From Clarkia xantiana subsp. parviflora (lineage: Eukaryota; Streptophyta; Magnoliopsida; Myrtales; Onagraceae), in assembly GCA_036873135.1 (NCBI GenBank), contig JAPTYO010000002.1:45747452-45811451 (forward strand): a DNA stretch of 64,000 bases. The letters run 5' to 3'. Shown in pieces: positions 11,430-21,899 of this stretch (the stretch's first letter is position 1; the number at the start of each line of letters is the position of its first letter). Under the pieces are notes generated by a model, which worked only from the letters and a program-made list of their open reading frames with translations, ran no database searches and was not told the origin of the DNA. A program made the position numbers and the translations under genes.

Positions 11430-12106
11430 ACTCCCGCTCTGCGGAATGGGAGGGTGCCTATTAATATGTTATCGACCAACACATCAACATTTATTCTTTG
11501 ATCTAGTCCAACTTCCGAGTTGTTCATACGAGGTTTGCCGTGCGACCGACAAACACAACAGACATCGTACTACTCATCGGTTAAGAGTGTTGTAGCGTCT
11601 ACGAAACGTTGATTCCAAACCTGTTATCAACCTGTTAATTCTCTGCGCCACGCTGTATTCCTGGTCAACTGCTATTCTCCAATTGCCTAGTTTCCCCAAA
11701 GGAAAACTTCTACAAGGCATCTGTACAAGTATTCACAGCCTTCAACTAATATCGGCTGGTGGCCACCTAGTGAATACAAGAGTCAGAGAATTACAGGTGT
11801 ACATGACCATCCCCATTGCTCATACCCTTAGTCAAGCTTAACCAATTTCTAGTACGTGGTCACTGGGCCTTTTTGTTAAGGCACTGCATTCGTACGCCTG
11901 GAGGCAAACATTGAGCCCAACCTCGGATATGAGTTCTAAGTGGTAAGGATAATTTGGGTGCTCATTCAGTAAGCACCCGAGATCAGTCACACAGTCAAGG
12001 TGAAGAAGTTTGCGACCATCATAATCTTGGAAGATTCCACCTAGCACAACCGAGCCTGACCCTGTGGTCGAACGTGGCATACATAGTATGAAGTGCGCGT
12101 CGATAG
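10834..12106 (-). mobile_element. Element D: 3' LTR and 3' untranslated stretch of a Copia element, truncated
   Basis: A 3' LTR (10834-11429), polypurine tract and about 680 bp of the family's long 3' untranslated stretch. The sequence follows element C closely until 'cgatagca' near 12107, then switches abruptly to the antisense ORF of element F. Pol, gag and 5' LTR are missing. D is inserted in the RNase H of element C. The likely cause is a deletion that joined D to F and also removed the F 3' LTR. Confidence 0.75.
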
Positions 12107-12490
12107 CAAACTTTCAGAGAACGTGAAGCTCTAAAAACTTATTTTTCTCTTGTCGAGGATTTTCACAAAATTTCAGAGAAGACGAGCAAAGAAAATGATA
12201 CTCTCTTAATTGATGGTACTATTCTCCTCGAGAAGGTTGAGGCCTCGAAGGATAAAGCCGATAATCTTAAAGTCACCCTAGAGAAGGCTATAGTTAATTA
12301 TAAGACTAGTCCCACCTATCAGGAAGATGCCACGGTGACTGCTTCCGACTTGCTTTTCACATCCTTTGCTGAAATCGTAGCGGATCTCAAAGCCTATCAG
12401 TATGACTTTCCTTTTTCTCTGGTGCCTCTTCTTCAGCAGTATCTAAATATTCATGCGAAAAAGAGTGACGACCTTGGTGGAGATGCCTAG
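12107..12490 (+). pseudogene. C-terminal part of the antisense ORF of element F
   Basis: An open stretch of 127 codons with no start codon, ending at tag 12488-12490. The product is lysine/glutamate-rich and looks coiled-coil (VEDFHKISEKTSKEND, LEKVEASKDKADNLK), followed by a YKTSPTYQEDATVTASDL segment and ADLKAYQYDFPF. The same succession, coiled coil then EYRSSEDFKADAAMHCQEDL and then a helical tail, ends the antisense gene of element E. It lies on the strand opposite to F's gag and protease and in the same relative place. The 5' part was lost at the junction with element D. Confidence 0.7.
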
Positions 12491-12719
12491 ACTTTTGACA
12501 TATGTTTTTTTGTTTTACTATTCATTTTGTAAATCATAGTTTACTGATGGAATGAACAGTTAAGCCTCTTTGTCTCTTTCTAGAGTTTATATTCCTCTAT
12601 ATAACGAAATCAACGATCAACTAATTCGAAAGATTGAATAACCAACGCCTATCTTTCTCAAATTATGAATAAGCATTGGATTTAATCACCCCTTCCTAGC
12701 TCATATAACTAACAATCGA

Positions 12720-14080
12720 TTTTAGGACTTTAGGTTTCTGCTGTCCGACTTCTTTTGAATTGTTGACGAACCTAGGTATTATGACCATTTCAGGTTCATA
12801 ATGTCGACGATCGATTCATTTGGATTTTAACTTTGAAGCCTACCTTCTCTTTGAATTGTCGATACATCTAGGTATTGTGACCACTTCAGATTTATTGTGC
12901 CGACAATCAAATAGTTTATGTCTTTTCTTCAATGCATAATGTCTTGCGAATTGTCGACTATCTAAGTGATATGACTTATTTTAGATTTATAGCGTCGATA
13001 ATCAATTATGTTATCTTTAATGCCTAAATTCTTTCGAATTTTCGACGAACCTAGGTATTTTGACCATCTTGGGTTCATAATATCGACAATCGATTTGGTA
13101 AAGGACTTTAGTGTTGATGCCTAACTTCTTTCGAGTTGTCGAGGAATCTAAGTGATATATTTATATTAGATTCATTGTGTTGACAATCGATTCTGTTAAG
13201 GACTTTTCCTTCGATGCCTCACTTCTTTCGAGTTGTCGACAGACCTAGGTATAATGACCATCCTGGGTTCAAATGTTGACAATCGATTCTGTAAAGGACT
13301 TTAATATCAATGCCTAACTTCTTTCAATATGTTGACGAGTCTATGTGATATGACTTATATTAGATTCACTGTGTCAACAATCGATTTTATTAAGGTCTTC
13401 ATCTTCAATGCTTAACTTCTTTCAAGTTGCCAATAAATCTAAGTGATATGACTTATATTAGATTCATTGTGTCGACAATCGATTATGTAAAAGACTTTTC
13501 TTTGTCTTTTTTGACTTTTTTTTATTATCTATCGACGAACCTAGGGTTCATTCAGTCGACAATCGATTCTTCTACCTTCAATGCCTAAATTCTTTCGAAT
13601 TATCGACAAACCTAGGTATTATGACCATCTTGGGTTCATTGTGTCGACAATCGATCTGGTAAAGGACTTTAGTGTCGATGCCTAACTTCTTTCGAGTTGC
13701 CGACGAATCTAAGTGATATGACTTATATTAGATTATTTGTGTAACAATCAATTATATAAAGGAATTTAATTCGATGTCTAACTTCTTTCGAGTTGCCGAC
13801 GAATCTAAGTGATATGACTTATATTAGATTCATTGTGTCAACAATCGATTATGTAAAGGAATTTTCTTCGTCTTCGATGTTTGACTTTTTTCGAATTGTT
13901 GACGAACCTAGGTATTATGACCATCTTGGGTTCATTGTGTCGACAATCGATTCTTCTACCTTAAATGCCTAATTCTTCTGAATTTTCCACGAACCTAGGT
14001 ATTATGACCATCTTGGGTTCTTAATGTCGGCAATTGATTTGGTAAAGGACATTAATGTCGACGACTTAAATAATAGTAGA
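12720..14080. repeat. Degenerate tandem array of about 97 bp in element F
   Basis: About 13-14 units recur at spacings near 97 bp. Each unit carries 'cgaacctaggtattatgacc' or 'cgaatctaagtgatatgac', then 'ttcattgtgtcgacaatcgatt', 'aaaggac' and 'cctaacttctttcgagttg'. Two unit subtypes alternate in part. It lies between protease and the antisense ORF, the same position as the 51-bp array of element E. Confidence 0.85.
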
Positions 14081-14256
14081 CTCGAAGGTTTGTATGAAAA
14101 AGGCCTCGAGGGGCTATATATATTTAACATTTCTAAGTTACATCAAAAGCAAATATGAAAACATTAGCCACATAGGAAATATAAAAAAATTTAATTGGGC
14201 GTTGTCTCGATGACTTCTCTTTGATTGTGGCGTCGCATTGAAATGACGCAGTAGCG

Positions 14257-14774
14257 TCAAGAAGTGGTTTGATCCCCCCTAACCTCCCCAATTCCGTGTG
14301 GTGTCGGCAACTTCATGACTTGATGAGCATTCGACGGGATAATGTGGTAGGGGTTGAGAGTATTCCTTACGATGATGACATTGTAAGAAGAGGTGGCATC
14401 GACGACTACGAAAAGTATATCAATCTTTAAAGCCTTCTTTTCCTTCCCCGCCATTACTGGTAATCGGATGATACCATAGGGTAGGTAGTTTTTCCTGCAA
14501 AACCCGCCAGAGGGAAATATACCTTTCTCAAGTCCTTCTTAGTGAGTCCAAGGTTTAGGAAAGCTTCATAGAAAAGGATATCCGTCGAGCTTCCACTATC
14601 GATGAGGACTTTCTTGAGTTCATATTCAGCCATTGTGGTTGTGATTACCAAGGTGCATTCGTGGGGTTGAGTTACCATCATGAGATTATCCATGGTGAAG
14701 ATGACGACCACCTGGTCGGGATCTCGAGGTCTTTTCCTCATTTTGGCCGCCGTAGAGATTTGAGTGGCATACAC
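14257..14774 (-). pseudogene. Gypsy protease region (element F)
   Basis: Two adjoining minus-strand frames. The upstream one contains LIDSGSSTDILFYEAFLNLGL, the gypsy aspartic protease site, and AGFAGKTTYPMV. The downstream one has NVIIVRNTLNPYHIIPSNAHQ and GIGEVRGDQ, which in element E leads straight into RT. Here the frame ends and no RT follows. A frame break near 14454 separates the two. Confidence 0.85.
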
Positions 14775-14840
14775 CTCGCGGGATGAGCTGGTTTTCCCTC
14801 CCGAAGCGAATCCTCATGCGATGACATTAACAGTTCCTCT

Positions 14841-15994
14841 TTAAATAGGGGCAGGATTATTGTGTGGGGGAGAGTGGGACAATCTTCTAGGGCTTATGCT
14901 CCGTCTTCTTTGAGCTTTAGAGGGCTTCTCCATAAACTTTTGCAATTTTCCCCTTTGGATGAGGGCTTCAATGTCTTGTTTCAGGGCGACACAATCATTT
15001 GTGTCCTTACCCTTAACACGATGGTAACGACAGTAGTCGTTTATCTGTTGACCCATATGATTTTTCCGAACTGGAGGTGGGTCGTCAAGTCTGAGTTTAT
15101 CCATCTCTTGCAATACCACCGAGATGTTATGTGTGAGAGGGGTGTATCGCGCCAAGTAGGTATTATGGTTTTGTTTTTTATTTTGGCGGGTATTTTTTCC
15201 GGAAGCTCCCATCTCGATTCTCTTCTTTTCTTTGAGGTTGTGAGTGGGATTGTTCTTCTATCTTGGGCGACACCAATTGCTTTCCCGATTCTGCGAACGG
15301 ATTTTCATGTGATCTTTCAAGATCAATATACCTATTAACTTTAGTGGTGAGAGCATCAATCCTTCTGACAGGCTTCATCACCATATTGTCCTTCAGGGCT
15401 TGACTCTGCGACCTCAAACCTCTCCAGAAGGTTCAAATAAGCTCGCCATCTATGGCGTCTTCATTTAACTACTGCAGTATCTTATGGTGCCTGGTATAAT
15501 AACTGGTCAAGGTTTCGTTATAATTTTGAGCACTGACTTTGGCTTATGTGCCACTCTATAAGTTTGGCCTTCAACTCTTCCCATGAGTCTATTGAATTGT
15601 TGGGAAGTCCATAGAACCATGTGGAGGTCTCATCTTTAAGAGTAGTCGGGAAGAGTGCCGCATAATGATCTTCCACCGCCCCTCTTCCTAATAAGGAGGA
15701 GTTGTGGGAGTTGATGTGTCGCACAAGATCTTCTTCCCCTGTGTAATCGTAGATGTTTATTGCAAATACTTGAGGCAGCACTTGAGTGTCGAACATTCTT
15801 TTGGAAAAAGGATGGGAAGTGTGATCCCAGATAGACAGCATGTCACCCGTCTATCTCCTTCTCTTTTCCAATAACTCTTCTACTTGCCCCAGTGTGAATA
15901 GCACGGGTTCCTTTGTTTGGGCGTCGACCATCGCGGCCTTCTTCGCTTCTTTTTGATCTGGGTGTTTCGTTCCAATGGTCTTCACACTTGAAAC
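14841..15994 (-). pseudogene. Gypsy gag C-terminal part (element F), frameshifted
   Basis: Minus-strand frames at 15518-15841 (retrotransposon gag core with YAALFPTTLKDETSTWFYGL), 15178-15417 (MKPVRRIDALTTKVNRYI) and 14841-15212 (CCHC-like YCRYHRVKGKDTNDC and KQDIEALIQRGKLQKF). They correspond in order to element E gag but are split by frame breaks. Element A separates this part from the N-terminal part at 25212-25483. Confidence 0.85.
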
Positions 15995-16601
15995 TGTTGG
16001 ATTATGGGGATATAATACTAGGAAACACTAAAACGTGTATGTGCTAGTAATCTAAATTACGCTGCGGAAGAATTCGCACATACCTCAAAGATGAATCCTT
16101 TGCCCAAGATGTTGTGGAGGGAGTTCACGATTCACCAATCAAAACCTCGTGCAAGCTCCTAGAAGGAATTCCCACGAAGTATAGCTCCACAGCAAATCCT
16201 CTGATCAGTTCTTCGGTGGGGACAGATCCTCGGATTGATTGCTCGAAAGCAATTTGGCACACCCTTGGTGAAGGAGTGGTTCGGCCAAAACTTTACTAAA
16301 GAAGTGTAGGAATTCACTCCAAATTACTCTTGTGAAGATTTTTGAGAATGCTTAGGAAAATCCCAAGACACCACTATATATAGGAGGAATGGAGTGGACA
16401 AAAGTCCACTCCATTCCATGTGGTATAAGTTTCGGCTGGCCACCTAATGTATAAAGGAGGCCCAATTTTGGGCCTCTCATGTCATTAGGGATTTGGGTCT
16501 GGCCCAATTACCCTAATGTGACATTTACCCAAATGACTTAGGTAACGTATACATATATTAACGAGCTACCATTTACAGCGCCCGTACACCTTATGCTAAC
16601 A
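15995..16601 (-). repeat. 3' LTR of element A
   Basis: 607 bp, tgttggatta to gctaaca. It contains a minus-strand TATA-like run near 16375-16383 and a 14-bp perfect hairpin at 16386-16417 beside it. Confidence 0.93.
16386..16417. promoter_or_regulatory. Perfect 14-bp hairpin in the LTR of element A
   Basis: ggaatggagtggac, loop aaaa, gtccactccattcc. On the element's own strand it lies directly upstream of the TATA-like run. The same hairpin is unchanged in the other LTR at 24270-24301 although the LTRs differ elsewhere. Confidence 0.8.
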
Positions 16602-16610
16602 GCTCCCACT
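16602..16610 (-). other. Polypurine tract of element A
   Basis: The minus strand reads agtgggagc directly before the LTR start tgttagc. Close variants of this tract precede the LTRs of C, D and J. Confidence 0.8.
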
Positions 16611-17819
16611 CGTCGAAATGGGAGGGTGCCTGTTAATGTATCGTTGTCCGAATCGCATTAACATTTCAGTCTTCTGATCTTGTCCCTGCTTCTGAACAGT
16701 TCATACGAGGTTTGCCGTGCGACCAGTGGATACGACGGGTATCGTGCTAATCATCTTTTAGGAGTGTTGTAGCGCCCGTGGAACGTTGATTCCCTGTCGT
16801 CAATCAACCTAATAACATAAATATAAATCGTATCGCGTTGTATCCTTGGTCAACAGTAATTCTCCAATTGCCCAGTTTTTCACATAGGAATACTTCCCCA
16901 GGGCATCCGTACAAGTATTCACAACAAGATTCGGTTGGTGGCCACCTTGTAAATCAGAACAAGTATTCACAACAAGTATTCAACTAATATCCGGTTGGTG
17001 GCCACCTTGTAAATACAAGATTCGGTGAATTACATGTGAACTTGACCATCCCCATCCCTCATACCCTTAGTCAAACTCAATCGGTTTCCAAAGACGTGGT
17101 CACTTGGCCTTTTCCTTCAACACTACGCTCGTACGCCGGGAAGCGAACATTGAGCATGGCCTTAGGTATGAGTTCTAAGTCCGAGAGGATACTTTGGGCG
17201 CCTCTTCATAAGGAATCCGGGATCAATCACACGTTCGAAGTATGCGCCCATAGGTATCTCAAGGATCCTAGCTAGCACAACCGAGCATGACCCCGTGGTC
17301 GAACGTGGCACGCGCAGTATGAAGCACGCATCAATAGCATACCTGAACTAGCTAGGATTCAGATATGTCAATAATGCTACCGCAGAATATTTCATCTGGC
17401 CCTGAATGTGGTAATTTGATGGACAAGGTCCATCACGGCGATTTACAAAACGAAGGTCAAGTCGCGTTTTACCGAGACTAAGTGATCGTTTCGTATAACC
17501 AGGTTTATCCCATGGTTCTCAGCCGATCTTGTTAAGGTAGAGGTCCCCCTCACCTACAAGACGATCGTGCCTGTGTGACGAGGCAAGACCCACATTCGAC
17601 ATAATTTTTTTTTCGGAAGACTTTTACATCCTCCTACGACTTAGTTTATAGACCGTAAAATCCGATGTTATTTATCAACATGACGTCAATAGATCATGTA
17701 CTTAAAATTTTCAATTCTTTAATTAAAATATAACTTTCAATAATCAAAATGTTATCACTGATACAATCCACTTATTAAAACCTACGCAATCCAGGTAGTT
17801 TTACGTGCTTTTCAAAAAT
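16611..17819 (-). other. Long 3' untranslated stretch of element A
   Basis: About 1.2 kb between the end of RNase H and the polypurine tract has no retroelement domain. Blocks are shared with C, D and J: 'gttcatacgaggtttgccgt' (16698), 'acgtggtcacttggcctttt' (17092) and 'ccgtggtcgaacgtggcac' (17294). Near 16920-17010 a 'ggttggtggccaccttgtaaat' segment is duplicated. Confidence 0.65.
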
Positions 17820-19265
17820 CTATCTGCGTAAAGGTTTAGTTAGTGGATCTGCCACCATTTCGTCAGTGGACAAGTATTCTAAAGGGATTATGTTTTCTTC
17901 CACTACTGATTTAGCATAACTATATTTCATATCAATGTGTTTAGTCGTACTGTGGTACTTTGGATTCTTAACTGCCGCTATGGCAGCTTGTCTGTCGGAG
18001 AATACCTTTACAGGCTTTCTCAATTCGTCAGTCCCTAACAATGCAGTAAGAATCCTTTTCAGCCAGACCGTTTCCTGTGCATTTTGGAGAGGGCAACGAA
18101 TTCCGATTCTATCGTAGACAATGCAACCCATGATTGCTTCTTGCTCGTCCATGAAATGGCGGCATTAGCAAGGAGGAATACCCCTCCTGTGATGGACTTA
18201 CGATCATACGGATCGCCACCATGGTCGGCGCCACTGAAACCGGTCAATTCTATCTTCCTGCCCTCATAGCACAGTACGTAGTCGGCAGTACCTGTATGAC
18301 TCGCTTTACGGTCTTTAAAAGTTGATAACTAAAGTCTGATTGGAATCTTGCTACTAGGCCCACATCGTAACAAATGTCCGGACGAGTGCAGAGCATGGCG
18401 TACATTAAGCTTCCTACCATGCTCAAATACTCGCCACTCTTCATCTGTTCACGCTCCTATAGGTTCTTCGGGCCATCACGCTTTGACACCGCGCACCCGA
18501 GTACAACCGGCGTTTCCACGGGTTTGGCATTCAGCATTCTGAATCTCTTTAACAATTTATTGATATGAGATTCTTGAGATAGACACAATCTCTGGGCGGC
18601 ACGATCTCTGGCTATTTTAATGCCTAAGATGTACGTAGTCTCTCCCATGTCTTTCATCTCGAATACTGATGCCAACCAGGACTTTGACTGTTTCATAAAA
18701 CTCACATCGTTTTCAGCAATGAGTAGGTCATCCACCTATAAGGTTAAGATGACGTAGTTAGACCCGGAGGTCTTAGTGTATACGCAGGGATCCTCATGGA
18801 GGTTCACAAATCTGTTTCCAACGATTTCCTCGTGAAACCTACGATCCGAGACGATTGTTTAAGACCATGGATGGATCTTTGGAGTTTGCAAACTTTTAGG
18901 TTCTTTACCAGGAGTAATAAAACCCTCTGGCTGCTCTACATAGATCTCATCCTCCAGGTTTCCGTGGAGAAATGCGGTCTTAACATCCATTTAATGCAGG
19001 CTCGTGATCGTGGCTTGCAATAAGGGCAAGGATGGCCCTAACTGTGGTGTAACGCACAGTCGGTGAGTTTGTTTCATCAACGTCCACTCCGTGAGTTTAG
19101 GTATATCCTTTCGCAACTAGTCGGACTTTTGTATCGCTCTACTTCTCCATCAATAGTGAGTTTGAGTTTCAAGACCCACTTTGCCCCTATAGCTCTGTGT
19201 TTAGCAGGTAAATCAACCAAAGACCAAACTGAATTGGCTTTCATTGAGGCGATCTCTTCCTCCAC
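17820..19265 (-). pseudogene. Copia reverse transcriptase and RNase H remnants (element A)
   Basis: Separate minus-strand frames follow pol order. 19077-19265 has WSLVDLPAKHRAIGAKWVLK; near 18890 the frame reads KLQRSIHGLKQSSR; 18457-18735 has VDDLLIAEND and SWLASVFEMKDMGETTYILG; 18250-18444 has SLMYAMLCTRPDICYDVGL; 18059-18247 and 17820-18152 carry RNase H motifs (TIESEFVAL, SDRQAAIAAVKNPKYHS, MVADPLTKPLRR). Just before VDD the codon for the catalytic-motif tyrosine is tag, a stop. Several frame breaks are present. Confidence 0.88.
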
Positions 19266-19336
19266 TTATTTCCTCAATTCCTTTGCTTGAGGTTCTTCCA
19301 TCGCTTGCTTAACCGTCACCGGTTCGTCAACAGACG

Positions 19337-19699
19337 TTAGAGTGCCCTTTTTATAGGATACTTCTTGGGAGAAGTTCGTTGCCTTTGACTACGTCTAGGT
19401 TCGTTAATCCCATCTTGAGTCTGATCGATACTCCCATTCGGAATAATGCTTCTTATCGGAGCATCACTCCCACTGGGAATAATGGCAGTGCTAGAACCTT
19501 GACTAACAACTTTCCTTGGACGTCCTCTTGGTCTCGGGATTCTACCTCCGAGATTAATTCCTTGATCACTAGGATCTGGAACCAAGTTGGTCGTACCACT
19601 CCCACTGGGAACAATGGGTAGTTGTGTCATTATTGGATTTTCATCCAACGGTTCAGCGACGTGATTATCAGGTTTCAACTTGATTCGCATTAGCAGCAT
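19337..19699 (-). pseudogene. Linker between integrase and RT (element A)
   Basis: A 120-codon frame rich in Pro, Ser and Gly (GRIPRPRGRPRKV, PRRSQRQRTSPKKY), the usual low-complexity linker ahead of Copia RT. A comparable segment lies at 60130-60430 in element J. Confidence 0.6.
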
Positions 19700-21899
19700 T
19701 AGTGATTTGATTGTGGGGGGGGGGGGGGGGGAGTGAGCCCTCCCACTGGATTTACTATGATAATGTTTCCATCATCATTTACCATGTCATTCACCTGTGC
19801 TGTGTCAAATCTCCCACTCGAAGTAAGTGGGACCTGGAATCATCGTCATCCTTTTCCAGTTCGATCAAGACATTGTCTATTTCTAAGAGTTGGAATTTCG
19901 TCCTCTAGCTTTGTAATGTTACATGTTTGACCACGACCTCATAATTTAAGCTATTTAAACATGTATCACTCGAGAGTAGTCCGTACTCTTTTATCCAAAT
20001 ACTTTGTTTAATGCGCATATTAATGTCGCAAGTTGACAAGGTGCAACCCTTATCATACCTTTTAGCTAATTATGATAGCGTGTTTAACCGATTATTCATA
20101 ACATAATTTTACTTTTATGTAAGACAACTGATTTTCATCCCATAGTGGACGTAGTTGTTGAACTCTAACATTATGTAATTTTAAACTATGCTTCTTGAAT
20201 TGTTTTTATTGAAATGAATGTCCAGCCATCCTTCAAGGCTTAGAGTGGGAGAGTCATTTTACTAACCACTTCCTTTCGTTTGTCAACTCATCCAGAGACT
20301 TATCCACCTCTTGAGCTATGCATTTAAGCTTTCGCCTATGCGATAGTTGATATTATACAAGTTCGTGGTAGCTTTTAAAGCATACCTCTGACTTTCGTAT
20401 AAGTAATCAATGAGTTATTCCATAAATGGTCATAAACAAAAATTCAGCATTCATTCATTAAAACATTTCATTATTAAATTTGTACTTTGAAACGATGTGT
20501 TCCGTCTTTCGAGGTACACTCGCGCATGACGCCTTAAAACCAGTTTTATCCCGTGGTTTTAAATCGTTTCATTTCCAAATTCAAATCAATTTAATCCAAT
20601 CGGTTTCGAACATGTTCAATCTTTACAGAAAATTACATTCAATGGAGTACTAACAAATAAGAAATACTAAATATTTCGATCTAGCTACGCAATCGATGGG
20701 TTTATTCAGTTTAGTTGTCCTGACTGAGATGACGAAGTATGTGAATCGTTTCGTTTTATTCGACCACTTTTACCTGGCCGGAATTTTGGTTCTAACCCGT
20801 AGGTATGTTATTTGTATTTTCGTTTCGGACCGTTCTCGTTTAACCGAGACGTTAAATTGATAAGCAAATTGAGCTTCAAATCGAGCAACAATTACTTTAT
20901 TCAATAACTCTGAATCTCAAAATAACAAAAAATTTAGTAACGAACAACGAACGATAAATGACAATGCTATAGTTCTTGATCTAAAGTTCGAATATCTGAT
21001 CCATGATTGTCGCGCATATAGTCAAGAACTTTGAGTCATGTTGAACATCTCATCTGAGTAAATTCACTAGTGAATCACTTCAAATTATCTATGTCCGTAT
21101 AAAACATTTTACAGCTTCATACACATGACCTATGAAGCGTATTTGAGACGCACTTTATCAACGAGGTTTAATCCAACAGATTATCGTATAGGACCTATTC
21201 GGTCCAGTTCTCTTCTTGCTATGCAGATCATGGTTCACTTCTTTCGAACTCACTATGGTGAGCAGATAAGGTCTCCATTTCACTGTTGTGGTTACTGTAC
21301 TTGATTAGTCTCGAGGTTATTGAGTCTTGTCAATATCAGACAACCATATACATCCTTTCCATGTCGACCTTTCATCCTTAAGATCCGATGCGGGTTTTAC
21401 GCCAACATCCATGAAAAGAGAGAAGACTATCACATTCAACCGAAACATTTCTAGCGTTTGCATCCTTGCTTCCACCGAGGCGGATGCGAAGGGACACTAA
21501 GCTGTAACATTGTCTGGTTTCAATTCAAGTCTTCTTCTACCCCCTCTTTTTTTTTACCAAGGTCAAATGTATCACCATATATGCGTTCAGATCATCAAAG
21601 AACCTACTCTAATTCTTTGGGAAACAAATTGTCACATTCATTTCTCATTGTCAAAATCATACAGATTACTATATTCATCTGTAGTTGTCCTCCCTACTTT
21701 TCGAAATCGTAGTAGAGAGTTCAACACACACTCCAATTTTATTCATCATAATTAATACCATCAAGATTGCGAGTAATATCGAATCGCACTAATTCAGCCA
21801 ACTCACACATTGATGATTATGCAAATCAGGAAGACAATAACATTTTGAAAAAGAATTGCAAACGTCGGATTATCTATTAAGATAGAATACGACAAATAG
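19700..21899. other. Element A: region where gag and integrase core would be, heavily decayed
   Basis: No open frame with retroelement motifs was found. A run of 17 G lies at 19715-19731. The segment near 20460-20600 aligns in reverse complement with element J near 59170-59320 (a shared 'tttggaaatgaaa..gat' block and 'aagta.aaatttaataa' block), so both copies carry the same non-coding segment here. Confidence 0.5.
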
